Shown here: one piece after another, positions 63,733-64,000 of the stretch
Position numbering within the stretch: position 1 is the first letter of the stretch
Layout of the letters: every line of letters starts with the position of its first letter
Assembly: GCA_034440575.1 (NCBI GenBank)
Contig: JAOTOL010001343.1
Coordinates: 124,001-188,000, forward strand
Direction: 5' to 3'
Length of the DNA: 64,000 nt
Origin: Imbricaverruca yamaguchii
Lineage: Eukaryota; Arthropoda; Thecostraca; Neoverrucidae
Made by a program: the position numbers and the translations under genes
The notes under the pieces: generated by a model
What the model saw: only the letters and a program-made list of their open reading frames with translations
The model's database searches: none
Told to the model about the DNA's origin: nothing

Positions 63733-64000
63733 AAATTTGCTGATGACATGAAACTGGTAGAAATAGCTAACAGTAATGATCAGTCACGTGATATTCAACT
63801 AGGCTTTGAGGATCTAAAAAGAGAGCTAATCAATGGCAGATGTCTTTCAACTATGAAAAGTGTAAGACTTATGCATATGGGTTCTGGAGATGAGATATTT
63901 CGATATAGAATAGCAGGTAGGGAACTGGATGATATTCAAGAGGAAAGAGACCTAGGTATGTTAACTTCATATCACCTTAAAGCAGAAAAAACAAGGTACC
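63733..64000 (+). pseudogene. Non-LTR retrotransposon reverse-transcriptase fragment, cut by window end
   Basis: An open frame of 89 codons starts KFADDMKLVEIANSNDQS, with the FADD active-site motif in place of YADD, followed by LGFEDLKREL, KSVRLMHMGSG and YRIAGRELDDIQEERDLG. This order (DD, then LxxLxxW-like helix, KCxxMHxG, then LExVxEEKDLGV) is that of jockey/CR1-type LINE reverse transcriptases. Upstream RT blocks are not recognisable, so it is decayed or truncated. It may belong to the LINE family that moves the local SINEs, but nothing links them directly. Confidence 0.75.

Overview
The window is metazoan nuclear DNA, most likely from an arthropod and possibly a crustacean; I do not name a species. 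The evidence is split genes with GT-AG introns, GC-rich exons in AT-rich surroundings, tRNA-headed SINEs with target-site duplications, and non-LTR and Ty3/gypsy relics. Three protein genes are recognisable, and no bacterial operon logic applies.

Layout. Positions 860-18988 (+) hold a Stardust/PALS1 (MPP5) MAGUK gene. Twelve phase-compatible exons give 575 codons: L27N, L27C, PDZ, SH3, HOOK and guanylate-kinase-like domain, ending in the family-typical TEPxWVPxxW tail. N-terminal exons probably lie upstream of the window. Positions 18989 to about 24050 are probably 3' UTR or gene-free flank. Positions 24100-31150 are intergenic, with SINEs, a dead Ty3/gypsy pol fragment, AT-rich DNA and two degenerate arrays of about 20-nt period. 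Positions 31214-32326 (+) are an intronless PRMT6-like arginine methyltransferase. Positions 62534-35226 (-) are the WAC adaptor gene (WW domain plus C-terminal coiled coil), with eight supported exons; its first exon(s) lie beyond the right side. A non-LTR reverse-transcriptase fragment runs off the right end.

The three genes share no evident pathway. Sdt/PALS1 acts in Crumbs-complex epithelial polarity. WAC links RNF20/40 H2B ubiquitination to transcription. PRMT6 deposits asymmetric dimethylarginine, for example on histone H3R2. PRMT6 and WAC are convergent.

The most unusual signal is that many introns of sdt and WAC carry minisatellites (about 31-63 bp units, up to about 3 kb) that touch an exon boundary and whose units are recognisable copies of that boundary. 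In WAC a 31-bp array repeats the end of a coding exon with its 5' splice site. Another WAC array carries six in-phase GTGAGT donors inside one open frame. A 40-bp array repeats a 3' splice site. In sdt, arrays abut two L27 exons, and the PDZ exon end plus donor is duplicated in frame. A 10-codon microexon is predicted in the PDZ ligand-binding loop. The last WAC exon lies between two inverted repeats of about 725 bp, 4 kb apart.
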